Shown here one piece after another: positions 18,585 through 28,163 of a stretch of DNA of 64,000 nucleotides. The stretch is taken from positions 18,017-82,016 of the forward strand of contig JAKPFT010000062.1 in assembly GCA_029551285.1 (NCBI GenBank), read 5' to 3'. This DNA comes from a bacterium. Its GTDB lineage: Bacteria; Ratteibacteria; UBA8468; B48-G9; DSTR01. Positions within the stretch are counted from its first letter, which is position 1. The number at the start of each line of letters is the position of its first letter. The position numbers and the translations under genes are program-made. Below the pieces are notes generated by a model. That model was given only the letters and a program-made list of their open reading frames with translations, had not been told where the DNA came from and searched no databases.

Positions 18585-19288
18585 GCCATCATCTTCCTGC
18601 CGGCAATGCACACAGCTGCCTCCACAAAGGGCAAGCGGCTCAATTCCGTTTCTATCTGTGACCAGTCACCACTGGCCAGGACAAGATTTCCCAGACGGGT
18701 AGCAGCAGCATCTGCCAGCGTGGCTGACCGGCACACTACTGTTACGGCATCAGCCTGACCATAACTCCAGGAGTGGCCGACCGTACCGCTTGAGGTAGCA
18801 ATACCCCGGCTGAAATCAGATCCTGGAAGCTTAATCCCAATTTTGAGTGAAAAGGGGGAGTTGCCCGCATAGATACCGATGACTGCAGGATTTAAGCAGT
18901 GCAAAAAAATATCTCCCCCATTTTCCACGATAACCTGAGACGATTCTTGAAGAAGGGAGTGGCCTACCGCCTCTGCCAGGGCCCCGGCCACGGCAGCCAT
19001 AGGGCCTGTGTTGGTGAGCCAGGCCGCCTCGGCCATAGTTTGAACGATGGGCGGCGCTTTCTCCACTTCCAGGGGCGTAAAGGAATAGTAAAATTCCGGG
19101 TGAGCCTCAATATATTGTTTTAGTTGCTCCCGGTGATGCCACAGGACTGCCCTGGCTTTCTCCCGTAAATCTTTTTCTGCCAGAATCATCAGATTGCTTT
19201 CTTCAATGATTATTTGAAAGGAAAGCATACCGGCCGGGTGAACGATCGTACGGTAAAAAGGTTTCTTATCTTTCATTTGATTAACCAT
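18548..19288 (-). CDS. UPF0280 family (ApbE-like) protein
   Basis: FYRTIVHPAGMLSFQIIIEESNLMILAEKDL, TNTGPMAAVAGALAEAVG, VIVENGGDIFL, GIATSSGTVGHSWSYGQADAVTV. Confidence 0.85.
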   Translation of the reverse strand: MVNQMKDKKPFYRTIVHPAGMLSFQIIIEESNLMILAEKDLREKARAVLWHHREQLKQYIEAHPEFYYSFTPLEVEKAPPIVQTMAEAAWLTNTGPMAAVAGALAEAVGHSLLQESSQVIVENGGDIFLHCLNPAVIGIYAGNSPFSLKIGIKLPGSDFSRGIATSSGTVGHSWSYGQADAVTVVCRSATLADAAATRLGNLVLASGDWSQIETELSRLPFVEAAVCIAGRKMMAWGQMELVSLED

Positions 19289-20247
19289 GGCAGGAAAAGA
19301 GCCTTTGGTTTTCGGGATACTTTGACAGACTGTCGCTGGGTGCGAACCGTGACCTCAGCCAGTGGCACCGGACAGTAAGAAGCCACGATGTCCCAGACTG
19401 TCCCCACTGGATTTCCCTGCAGCAACCCCATAAAGCCAGGGGCTTCATCAACAGAGACGAGGGTATCGCCGGGTTGTTTCAACTGTTTCAATCTTTCTCG
19501 TTCACCTTCATCTCTGGGTAAGATAAGTTTACTCTCTCTGGTGAGACGAAAATGCCGACCCACCTGAAGGAGGAGGCAGTCAGCATTGGTGAATTCGGCC
19601 TTATGCTCCATGAGGTCACTTAGCCGCCGGCAAAAACCAGGCACTGTAAGCAGACAGCCCCCAGCCGGGCTGGCAAAATCCTCCACCTGTTTTTCTTCGG
19701 CAAGAGCGAACTGAACTTTTCTTTGTTTTCCCTGAATGGCTAAAAGACGGTTTCTGTCCACCCATCCAGCAATTTCGGGACGGGTGGGAGGCAGCAAGAG
19801 GGCTGAGAGCGGCCGAAGAATATAACCTTCTAAGTGACTGGCTCGGTCAATCAAAGCCAGCGTCTGTCGGGACTGGGAAAATGGTCGCTGCCCCAGCACT
19901 TCTCCGGTAAAGATAAAAGAAGCCTTCTCCTTAATCATAAGTTTTTTAGCCTCCTGCACCATGAAAAGATGACAATCAATGCAGGGATTAAGATTTTGAC
20001 CGTATCCATAAGATGGGTTTTTGACAATCTGGAGATAGTCTTTGCCGGTTTCCAGAAGGCACAGTTGTATACCAAGTTTAGCCGCCATCCTGGTGACCCG
20101 GCGCGTTAATTTTTCTCCAAAATGAGGACTGAAGGGAGTTACCAGATGTAGCGCGATTACCTGAATGTTCTGTTCCAGAAGGAGTTTAACCGCCAGGGCA
20201 CTATCCAGGCCTCCAGAAATCAGTCCAATGGCTTTAAAGGTTTTCAT
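19273..20247 (-). CDS. PP-loop tRNA thiolation-type protein (ThiI/MnmA-like core with C-terminal NFACT-R/DUF814-like region)
   Basis: AIGLISGGLDSALAVKLLLEQ, NPCIDCHLFM, FIFTGEVLGQRPFSQ, FASPAGGCLLT, LLLQVGRHFRLTRESKLILPRDEGE. Confidence 0.85.
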   Translation of the reverse strand: MKTFKAIGLISGGLDSALAVKLLLEQNIQVIALHLVTPFSPHFGEKLTRRVTRMAAKLGIQLCLLETGKDYLQIVKNPSYGYGQNLNPCIDCHLFMVQEAKKLMIKEKASFIFTGEVLGQRPFSQSRQTLALIDRASHLEGYILRPLSALLLPPTRPEIAGWVDRNRLLAIQGKQRKVQFALAEEKQVEDFASPAGGCLLTVPGFCRRLSDLMEHKAEFTNADCLLLQVGRHFRLTRESKLILPRDEGERERLKQLKQPGDTLVSVDEAPGFMGLLQGNPVGTVWDIVASYCPVPLAEVTVRTQRQSVKVSRKPKALFLPWLIK

Positions 20248-20336
20248 AGAAAATAATTTTATCAGATTGGAGCCGCTTAATCTACTTTTCTCCGACAGGT
20301 ATGGCTCTAAAAAGGCTAAGAAGGTCGCCCTGTTCG

Positions 20337-20345
20337 TGGTATAAT
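20337..20345 (+). promoter_or_regulatory. Extended -10 promoter element (TGGTATAAT) upstream of murG
   Basis: TGnTATAAT at 20337-20345, 6 nt before GTG at 20352 and 12 nt before GTG at 20358. Confidence 0.5.
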
Positions 20346-20357
20346 TCAGGTGTGGTA

Positions 20358-21455
20358 GTGAAAATACTCATCGCAACCGGGCCGACCGGCGGCCACTTTT
20401 TCCCCGGGCTGGCCCTGGCGGAGCGCATCCGGAAAATGACTGACTGGTCAGTGGTGATGGTGGTCCCACCGAGGCCAGCCCTGCGGGCCTGGCTGGTCAG
20501 AAAAGAAATTTCCAGTATTGAGTTACCCGACGTGCCCTTCAAATTGAGGGAGTTCTGGAGGCTGCCGGGACGATGGTTAAACATCTTCAGAAGGGCAGGG
20601 CAAATTATCACACGGGAAAAACCATCTCTGGTGGTCGGCACAGGTAGCTATGCCTCTTTAGCGGTGGTTCTGGCAGCGTGGATGAATGGCTGCCGGGTTG
20701 TGGTCCATGAACAAAATATTGTCGCGGGCAAGACGACACGACTGCTATCTTTGCTGGCCGACAGGGTCGCTGTTACTTTTCCGGAGACGAGAGGCTTGTC
20801 CCGGCTGCGCTGTGAGGTAACGGGGTTGCCTCTCCTGGAAGATTTTTCTTATCGTCTGGAACGGAACAAGGCACTGGAATCTCTTGGTTTAGATGCCGGG
20901 AAGGTAACTCTCCTGGTCATGGGAGGCAGTCAGGCGTCGCGCGCCCTTAACCGGTTGGTCCTGACTAATCTTAAACTTTTCCGGAAGGAAAACCTTCAGT
21001 GTCTTCATCTGGCCGGCCCGGAAAGGGAAGAGGTCGGAGAGGCTTACCGGAGGGCTGGTGTTCGGGCAAGGGTTTTTGATTTCTCCTGCGAGATGGGTTT
21101 ACTCTATAGTGCCAGTGATGTCGCTGTGGCTCGTGCTGGAGCCGGCACTCTGGTGGAACTGGTAAACCGGCAGTTACCGGCAATCCTTGTTCCCTATCCT
21201 TATGCCGGGGGACACCAGAGGGAAAATGCCAGATGGCTTCTAAAAAAAGGGGGGTGTCTGCTCCTGGAGCAGGGAGCGAGAATGAGGGAAGAATTTCCCT
21301 CCCTACTTCAGCAACTACTGAAAGAGCGTGACTTGATGCGGGCCAGACTATCCCGGCTCCATCTAACTGACGACCGGGAATGTTTTCTCAGTTTGATAAA
21401 GGGTCTGGTCGCGAGCAAAAAAAGGAAAGATACGCGGTTTAGCCATAGTCACTAA
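20358..21455 (+). CDS. murG: UDP-N-acetylglucosamine--LPS/undecaprenyl-PP-MurNAc transferase MurG
   Basis: VKILIATGPTGGHFFPGLALAERIRK, VVHEQNIVAGKTTRLLS, TGLPLLEDF, VMGGSQASRALN, VARAGAGTLVEL, LVPYPYAGGHQRENARWL. ORF track start 20301 lies upstream of the likely promoter. Confidence 0.93.
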   Translation: MKILIATGPTGGHFFPGLALAERIRKMTDWSVVMVVPPRPALRAWLVRKEISSIELPDVPFKLREFWRLPGRWLNIFRRAGQIITREKPSLVVGTGSYASLAVVLAAWMNGCRVVVHEQNIVAGKTTRLLSLLADRVAVTFPETRGLSRLRCEVTGLPLLEDFSYRLERNKALESLGLDAGKVTLLVMGGSQASRALNRLVLTNLKLFRKENLQCLHLAGPEREEVGEAYRRAGVRARVFDFSCEMGLLYSASDVAVARAGAGTLVELVNRQLPAILVPYPYAGGHQRENARWLLKKGGCLLLEQGARMREEFPSLLQQLLKERDLMRARLSRLHLTDDRECFLSLIKGLVASKKRKDTRFSHSH

Positions 21456-21468
21456 GGAACCCCAACCA

Positions 21469-22911
21469 ATGCAGAAAAGTATATTGAAACAGGCAAAAAA
21501 AATTCATCTCGTAGGCATTGGCGGCAGCGGGATGAGCGGTCTGGCAATGCTCTTATTCCGGCAGGGGAAAACTGTTACCGGTTCAGACCTGGAAGAGACG
21601 CCGCTGCTGGCCAGGCTTCGCCAGCAGGGTATTACTGTCAAAGTCGGGCATCGTCCCGAAAATATCAGTCCGGAACTGGATTTAGTGGTTTGTTCCCATG
21701 CTGTCAGGCCGGATAATCCTGAGTTTCAGAGAGCCGTCACCTTAAGAATCCCTGTTGTTTCTTATCCGGAAGCCCTGGGATTACTTATGCAGGAGAAACG
21801 GGGGATAGCGATTGCGGGGACGCACGGTAAGACCACTTCTTCAGCGCTGGTGGTCACCATTCTTAAAAGTGGCGGGCTGTCGCCTTCTTTCGTTATCGGC
21901 GGAGAAATTTGCGGTCTGGGTAACTCCGAAGTTGGTTCTGGAGAATACCTGATTGTGGAGGCCTGTGAATATCGTCGTTCTTTTCTTGCCTATTATCCAG
22001 AAATCGCCGTCATCACCAGCGTGGAAGAGGACCATCTGGATTATTACCGGGACCTGTCGGAAATTCAGGAAGCCTTTGGCTGCTTTGCCGCGCGGGTGCG
22101 GCCGGAAGGAGCCTTGATCGTTTGTGCTGAGGACAAGCGGGCACTGCATTGTGCAGGCGCTGCTGTCGCCAGGGTTATCACTTACGGTTTCAATGGAGCT
22201 GACTGGCAGGCTGGCAGCGTCACCGAAAGTGCGGGGGGCATTTCCTTTGAGTGTTTCTTCAGGTGTGAGTTTTTTGGCAGCTTTAGCTTACCTCTGCTTG
22301 GCCGTCATAATGTCCTGAACGCTCTGGGGGCCATCGCCGTGGGAAAAGAGTTGGGGCTAACGGCAGAGACTTTGAGCCGGGCTCTGGCGTCTTTTCCGGG
22401 TGTTCATCGGCGCCTGGAGAAGATTGCAGAGGTTGGCGAGGTCATCATTATGGATGATTACGGGCACCACCCCACGGAGATAAGAGCGACCCTTCTGGCT
22501 CTGCGCGGTCGGTATCCGCAACGGAGAGTAATTGTAATTTTTCAGCCCCACCAGTACAGCCGCACCCGTTTTCTTCTTGAAGATTTTGCGGCCTCGTTTA
22601 ACCTGGCTGATAAGGTAATTGTGCCTGATATCTATTTTGTCCGTGATTCGGAAAGAGAGAAACAGCTGGTTAACGCGGGGATGCTGGCGGAAAAGATCAG
22701 GGGACACGGTCGCCAGGCGCTTTATCTGCCCACAGCGACTGAAATTATTGCCTACCTCAAAGAGATTGTTAAACCGGGTGATCTTGTGATTACCATCGGC
22801 GCAGGTCCCATTAACCGGGTGGGATGGCAGTTCGCTCAGGAACTTCAGAAAAAGGTCTTAGCCTCACCATCGCTGCCAGAAGATTTGCCAGCGGAAAGTA
22901 AACTGACATGA
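21469..22911 (+). CDS. murC: UDP-N-acetylmuramate--L-alanine ligase
   Basis: IHLVGIGGSGMSGLAMLLFRQGKTVTGSDLEETPL, GIAIAGTHGKTTSSALV, EACEYRRSFL, DDYGHHPTEIRATL, FQPHQYSRT. Confidence 0.97.
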   Translation: MQKSILKQAKKIHLVGIGGSGMSGLAMLLFRQGKTVTGSDLEETPLLARLRQQGITVKVGHRPENISPELDLVVCSHAVRPDNPEFQRAVTLRIPVVSYPEALGLLMQEKRGIAIAGTHGKTTSSALVVTILKSGGLSPSFVIGGEICGLGNSEVGSGEYLIVEACEYRRSFLAYYPEIAVITSVEEDHLDYYRDLSEIQEAFGCFAARVRPEGALIVCAEDKRALHCAGAAVARVITYGFNGADWQAGSVTESAGGISFECFFRCEFFGSFSLPLLGRHNVLNALGAIAVGKELGLTAETLSRALASFPGVHRRLEKIAEVGEVIIMDDYGHHPTEIRATLLALRGRYPQRRVIVIFQPHQYSRTRFLLEDFAASFNLADKVIVPDIYFVRDSEREKQLVNAGMLAEKIRGHGRQALYLPTATEIIAYLKEIVKPGDLVITIGAGPINRVGWQFAQELQKKVLASPSLPEDLPAESKLT

Positions 22912-23612
22912 AAAGACTTATCCTGAAAACAGAGGAAATTTACAAACGGGAAAGGGCCGCGGTGGAGATGTATGGTTTGCCGCTAATTGTCTTGATGGAA
23001 AATGCAGGACACCAGGCTGCAAGTGTGGTCAGCCGCTGGCTGAAGAAAAACAGAAAAGAGAGGGTCCTGGTTGTTTGCGGCCGGGGTAATAACGGCGGCG
23101 ACGGGATGGTCACGGCCAGATATTTGATCAATGCCGGTTTTGACGTCCGGACCATACTGGCGGGAGAAGAGAAAAAGATCTCGGCGCTGGCCTTTACAAA
23201 TTATCAGATATTGTGTAAGATGAAGGCGACCATTATTCAACAACCAGGAACGAATCTGGACTGGCGCGAATTCCAGAAGGTGGAGGTGGTGGTTGACGCG
23301 CTGCTAGGGATAGGATTACACGGGCGGGTGAGAGAGCCTGAGCTAACTATTATCAAGCAGATTAATGCGTTGAAAAAGGCCGTTTTCAGTCTGGATGTTC
23401 CCTCTGGCCTGGACGCCGATAGCGGCGTTGTTCTGGGAGAGGCGGTGCACGCGACCACCACCATCTGTTTTGGCTTTTTGAAACCGGGTTTATTCACCGG
23501 CGCGGGACCGCAGTACAGCGGTAAGGTTAAACTGGTGGACATCGGATTTCCCTGGCCTCTTTATCAGCCTGATTGGGAAGCGGAAACGGCAGACCGGAGA
23601 GGATTTAAATAA
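22908..23612 (+). CDS. nnr: NAD(P)H-hydrate epimerase (single domain)
   Basis: YGLPLIVLMENAGHQAASVVSRWL, VVCGRGNNGGDGMVTARYL, VVDALLGIGLHGRV, FSLDVPSGLDADSG. No ADP-dependent dehydratase domain in the ORF. ATGA overlap with murC. Confidence 0.9.
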   Translation: MKRLILKTEEIYKRERAAVEMYGLPLIVLMENAGHQAASVVSRWLKKNRKERVLVVCGRGNNGGDGMVTARYLINAGFDVRTILAGEEKKISALAFTNYQILCKMKATIIQQPGTNLDWREFQKVEVVVDALLGIGLHGRVREPELTIIKQINALKKAVFSLDVPSGLDADSGVVLGEAVHATTTICFGFLKPGLFTGAGPQYSGKVKLVDIGFPWPLYQPDWEAETADRRGFK

Positions 23613-26260
23613 TGAGCTGTCTGACAGCGAAATGGCGATTGACAGAGCTCATCGTGACCACTTGCCTGACGCTGGTGACAGGTGGCCAGGTTAGTCTTTC
23701 CGCCGGGGTAACTGACCTGCAGGTACAGGGACTGAAATATGCGCCTGTCAGCCAGAAGTTAAGTATCCTGCAACGGCTCCTTGAGGAAAAGAACAAGGTT
23801 TATTTGCCGGAGATAGCCGCCTTACTGGACGACCAGGTTAAAGAAGTTCGCAGCCAGGCTGCTTTCTGCCTGGTGGAGTTTGGCGATAGCACCTGTCTGC
23901 CCGCTTTCCGCAGGGGATTGAACGACACCTGGTGGAAGGTGCGTCTTTACTGTGCCCAGGGGCTGGTGAAACATGGTGACGGTAGCATTGTTCCCGAACT
24001 GTTGAGGTGTCTGGACGATAGTTACTGGCAGGTTCGCTACTACGGAGCCGCTGGTCTGGGAAAGTTTGCTGACGAGGAAGTTCTGGAAGGACTGCTCAGT
24101 CACCTCAGGGATAATAACCCGCAGGTGGTTGAAGAGTTACTCTGGGCATTACACCGTCTCTTCTGGCGAGATGCGGCCCGCTCCCGATTCAAGAAGTTAC
24201 CGGAAGAAAAAATCAGGCCTTTCACCGATCTAATCACGAACAAGGTTACGGCTATCCGCATCCGGTGTCTCTGGGCTATGGAAGCCTCTCAGGACGAAAG
24301 GGTCGTGCCTTTTCTGGTGAAGGCTCTGGACGATGCAGAAGCCGAGGTGCAACTTCGCTCTCTCTGGGCTCTGGAAAGACTCCGGGCAACCCAGGCCAGG
24401 TTTTCTATAGAAAGTCTCTTAGAAAATCCTTCCGTCAAGTTGAGGCTGGAGTCCATTAAAACACTGGTTCGTCTTCACTCCACGGACACCGTTGACGGGT
24501 TGCTTCGCCGTTTAAGAGATCCGGATGAAAATGTTCGCATCTACAGTCTATGGGCCCTGGAGAGAATCAGGGAGCCGGCCAGTTACCCGGAGATTGGACA
24601 GTGTCTGGCTGATTCTTCCCGGCGGGTGAGGGAGTATGCCGCTTCAGTTATCCAGTCGCTGAAAGATGCCCAGTTTCTGCCGGTTCTTCAAAACCTGGTA
24701 AGGGATGAGAAAATACCGGAAGAGACCAGAGTTGTGAGCCTGCAACTAATCGGGGCACTGGGCAATCCGTCGGTGAAGGATTTCTTAATGGAGGAGGTTA
24801 AGAGTGAAAACGCTCCCCTGAGGGCCGAAGCCTTCCGGGCCTGGTTCGGGATAGACCGGTTTGACCGGATGTTACTTAAAGCCCTGTGTTTCGCTGAGAA
24901 GAATGATACTTCGGCCCTGGTGAGGAAGACAGCCTCGCAACTGTTGAAAGATTTAAAGACCGTGTTAACCCGGAACTTAAACAGCGGTGACCGCACTCAG
25001 AGGCAGCAGGCTCTTGAAGTGGCTGAGGAGATTATAGACGCGGCAGAAATGGGTGCGGTACTTAGAGAGATGGGAAAAAGTGAATATCCTGAGGTGAGGG
25101 AAGCCATGGCCCGGCTGGCAGCAATCAGACCCGGTCCGGGGACAACCAGATTGCTTACCGAGATGATGGGTGAACCCAATATTGTCGTAAGAAGATCGGC
25201 TGCCCTGGCGCTGGCGGAACTGAGAGACCGCGCGGCGGTGGGCGTTTTGAAGAGGAATCTCTCCTCGGAGGACCAGGAACTGAGATTAAACTGTGCCTGG
25301 GCTCTGGCCCGTCTGGGAGAAAAGGATGGGGCAACCATCGCCCTGACCGGCCTTCAAAACCCTGATGTTCTTTTCCAGAAGCGGGCGGTGGAGACACTGG
25401 GTTATCTTGGTGACAGTGGAGCGATAGGACCATTATTGAAGGTGATGACGGATTCAGAACTGGAGGTCAAGGCCGCTGCCGGATGGGCTCTGGCCCGTCT
25501 GGGAGAACCTAAGGGAATAGAAATGCTGGTTCGTCTTTCCGAACAATCAGTGGAACCGGTCCGGACCCAGGCTAATAAATATTTGAGCGATTCTGCACTG
25601 CCGTGGCGCTGTCGCCACCTGATTCCTCTTGTCCGCAGCCAGCTGGTCAGGGAAAAGTTGGGTATGAAGGAGGCAACTTACCGACGGATCAAGGTATTAC
25701 CTGTCTCCGGAAGTGTCGTCATTGATGGAAAGGATTCGGAACGTTTCTGGAAGACAATTCCGCCTGAAAATACTTTTATCCTTTCCGGGCCGGAACTTGT
25801 TCCGGCCGATGTCCAGAGCTGGATTAGCTTTGCTTACGATGACAAAAATCTTTATTTCCTCTGTGTGTGCGAAGACCCACAGGCTGACCATCTCACCAGA
25901 TTCAGTCGTGACTTTGTTTCCATTGCTTTGCAGCGTGAAAGCGAAAAGGATCGCTGGTATCAGTTTGTGCTTCACCCTTTCAATGATATTCATTATGCCT
26001 ACATCTGGAAATTTTATCAGGATGATGAAAAGGAAAGATCCTGGACTTCTTCCTGGGAGACGGCGACGACAATCCAGTCGCACCGGTGGCTGGCCGAAGG
26101 AAAAATTCCGCTGGCTGATATTGGGATAACCGGGACACCACCACCAATTTTCTACATTAACATTCATCGGGAGTCTGGACTGCTGGGAACCAGCACTTTT
26201 ACCGGGAGGCTGGATAATTGGGAACAGTTTGGGCTACTAATTTTTGAACCAAAGCCATGA
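23612..26260 (+). CDS. exported HEAT-repeat protein with C-terminal CBM9-like domain
   Basis: At least 12 HEAT-type repeats (VVPFLVKALDDAEAEVQLRSLWALERL...), then IDGKDSERFWKTIPP...WISFAYDDKNLYFLCVCEDP...LAEGKIPLADI typical of CBM9-like modules. Confidence 0.8.
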   Translation: MSCLTAKWRLTELIVTTCLTLVTGGQVSLSAGVTDLQVQGLKYAPVSQKLSILQRLLEEKNKVYLPEIAALLDDQVKEVRSQAAFCLVEFGDSTCLPAFRRGLNDTWWKVRLYCAQGLVKHGDGSIVPELLRCLDDSYWQVRYYGAAGLGKFADEEVLEGLLSHLRDNNPQVVEELLWALHRLFWRDAARSRFKKLPEEKIRPFTDLITNKVTAIRIRCLWAMEASQDERVVPFLVKALDDAEAEVQLRSLWALERLRATQARFSIESLLENPSVKLRLESIKTLVRLHSTDTVDGLLRRLRDPDENVRIYSLWALERIREPASYPEIGQCLADSSRRVREYAASVIQSLKDAQFLPVLQNLVRDEKIPEETRVVSLQLIGALGNPSVKDFLMEEVKSENAPLRAEAFRAWFGIDRFDRMLLKALCFAEKNDTSALVRKTASQLLKDLKTVLTRNLNSGDRTQRQQALEVAEEIIDAAEMGAVLREMGKSEYPEVREAMARLAAIRPGPGTTRLLTEMMGEPNIVVRRSAALALAELRDRAAVGVLKRNLSSEDQELRLNCAWALARLGEKDGATIALTGLQNPDVLFQKRAVETLGYLGDSGAIGPLLKVMTDSELEVKAAAGWALARLGEPKGIEMLVRLSEQSVEPVRTQANKYLSDSALPWRCRHLIPLVRSQLVREKLGMKEATYRRIKVLPVSGSVVIDGKDSERFWKTIPPENTFILSGPELVPADVQSWISFAYDDKNLYFLCVCEDPQADHLTRFSRDFVSIALQRESEKDRWYQFVLHPFNDIHYAYIWKFYQDDEKERSWTSSWETATTIQSHRWLAEGKIPLADIGITGTPPPIFYINIHRESGLLGTSTFTGRLDNWEQFGLLIFEPKP

Positions 26261-28092
26261 GAGAAAAACTGCTCAGTCTGTTTTTGTTGGGTTTGGTTTT
26301 GCCGGCCAGCGGGGCGAACTGGTTTGAAAAAAATCAGGAGCTTCAGGTAATCTATCCTGCTTCTGTGTGGCGGTATGTGGTAAAAGCTAACCAGTGCGAC
26401 GACCGTGGCCAGAGGCAGCAGGCCGATGCGTATCTTCGGCTGGTCCTGCGGCTGACCCAGGAGGCAAAACCTTTTGCTGCCGGTAACTGGCCAAAGAACT
26501 GGCCGTATGACCTGGAGGCGCTGAAACTTTTACGTTACGGCTCACCGGAGGCTTACACCTATCGTTTGATAGGCGATTTTGCGCTGAAATACAATCGCTA
26601 TAAAGAAGCCATTTCCCATTACCGACTTTACCTTGAGAAATCCTACCTTCCGGATGCTTCTGTTATGCAGCAGTTAGCCCTTCTCCTGGAAAGGGAAGGT
26701 CTTTTGCAGGAGGCTCTTCTTACCTGGAGTGACCTGCAGCGCAATCTTGAAATCAACCATTATCATGGTCAACCGGTTTCTTCCCGGACAGTAATCCAGG
26801 CAATGAAACGTCTGGAAACACGTCTGCGCCGAACCCGGATGCTTATCCTTGACGCTGGTTTCAACGATATCCCTGACTATCTTCAAAGCGGCTTCAACCA
26901 GCTTTATCGTGAAACGGTATCTTCGATTAAAGGAATAGAAGTGATTGCTCAGGAAGACCTGACCAGAATTATGACTGAGGAAGCCATTGCTCCGGCGGAA
27001 CTGGAAGATGAGGAAGAACTGGCCCGGGTCGGTAAAATGCTAAATGCCAGTCTGGTGGTTCGTGGTTTTCTTTCTTATCACGAAGCCAACTATCTGCTGC
27101 TCATCAGGCTTTTTGACCCGCAGCGGAAGGTCTGGTTCTCTGAGTATGAGTACAGGAATCAGGATTTTCGTTATTTACCCGTTCTGTTGCGGCGTTTCAC
27201 CTATGCTTTTCTGGAGGAACCTTTACCCGGGGATTTGCTTCTTCCCCAGAGCCAGGTAATGTGGAGCTATGAAACTGATAGTGATATTACCGACATCAGA
27301 GTGTCCAGTGATGGGAATTATCTGATCTGCGGAACAGAAAACGGAACGGTCTATCTCCTGAATCGCAAGGGAAGTGTTATCCTCCGAAAAAAGATGAACG
27401 AGAGAATTACCAAAGTGGGGATTTCTCCTGACGGCCGGTTTGCTTGCTGGGCGTGTCTCAACGGAAAGGTTTACTTCCAGGGGCTGAAGTCTGGAGGTGC
27501 CTGGAACTATCCCTTTGATAACCTGGTGCGAGGGTTGGTTTTGGCCGAGGACGGCTCTTTCCTGAGCGCCGGTGTCAACAATGTTGTTTACTTCCTTGAC
27601 CGCAAAGGTGTGATTTTCTGGAAAAGTGAGCTTGGCAGGTGGATCAGCAGTCTGGCTATTTCTCCGGTGGCCAGCCGGGTAGCCGTCGGTCTTGAGGATG
27701 GAAGTCTGTTGAACTACTCAGAAGAAGGAAACCTGCGCTGGCAGGCCAGGTTAAACGGTCCGGTGGTCAGGCTTAATTTTTCTCCACGGAGTAATTATCT
27801 GGCAGCCGAATCTGATAAGGGAGAAGTCAGTGTCTTTGATGATCAGGGGAAGATAGTTCTTAGCCTGGTACCGGGTGAGGACAAGAAATTTACAGCCTTT
27901 TTCCGGGAGATTATTTCGGCCGTTGTCGGCCGCCGTGGCCAGTACTTCTATTTTCTCTCTCCGGACGGAGAAAAGTTGTGGAATTTTCATGTTGACGAGA
28001 AAACCGCATTTCTGGAGGCAGCCGGAACCGGTGAGAACTTTGTAGCGGGAGCCAATAAGAATATTTTCTACCTGCAGATTAAGTGGGAGTAA
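26257..28092 (+). CDS. exported protein with TPR-like, CsgG/TolB-like and beta-propeller (WD40/PQQ-like) regions
   Basis: Signal peptide; FNQLYRETVSSIKGIEVIAQEDLTRIMTEEAIAPAEL...GKMLNASLVVRGFLSYHEANYLLLIRLFD; propeller blades SDGNYLICGTENGTVYLLNRKG, SPDGRFACWACLNGKVYF, ISPVASRVAVGLEDGSLLNYSEEG. ATGA overlap with previous gene. Confidence 0.75.
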   Translation: MREKLLSLFLLGLVLPASGANWFEKNQELQVIYPASVWRYVVKANQCDDRGQRQQADAYLRLVLRLTQEAKPFAAGNWPKNWPYDLEALKLLRYGSPEAYTYRLIGDFALKYNRYKEAISHYRLYLEKSYLPDASVMQQLALLLEREGLLQEALLTWSDLQRNLEINHYHGQPVSSRTVIQAMKRLETRLRRTRMLILDAGFNDIPDYLQSGFNQLYRETVSSIKGIEVIAQEDLTRIMTEEAIAPAELEDEEELARVGKMLNASLVVRGFLSYHEANYLLLIRLFDPQRKVWFSEYEYRNQDFRYLPVLLRRFTYAFLEEPLPGDLLLPQSQVMWSYETDSDITDIRVSSDGNYLICGTENGTVYLLNRKGSVILRKKMNERITKVGISPDGRFACWACLNGKVYFQGLKSGGAWNYPFDNLVRGLVLAEDGSFLSAGVNNVVYFLDRKGVIFWKSELGRWISSLAISPVASRVAVGLEDGSLLNYSEEGNLRWQARLNGPVVRLNFSPRSNYLAAESDKGEVSVFDDQGKIVLSLVPGEDKKFTAFFREIISAVVGRRGQYFYFLSPDGEKLWNFHVDEKTAFLEAAGTGENFVAGANKNIFYLQIKWE

Positions 28093-28163
28093 ACCAAGGT
28101 ACCATAAGGTTACCCTGAAAGAACTCTGTCGGGTGTCAACCAGCAGAAACATGGAGGAAGAAA

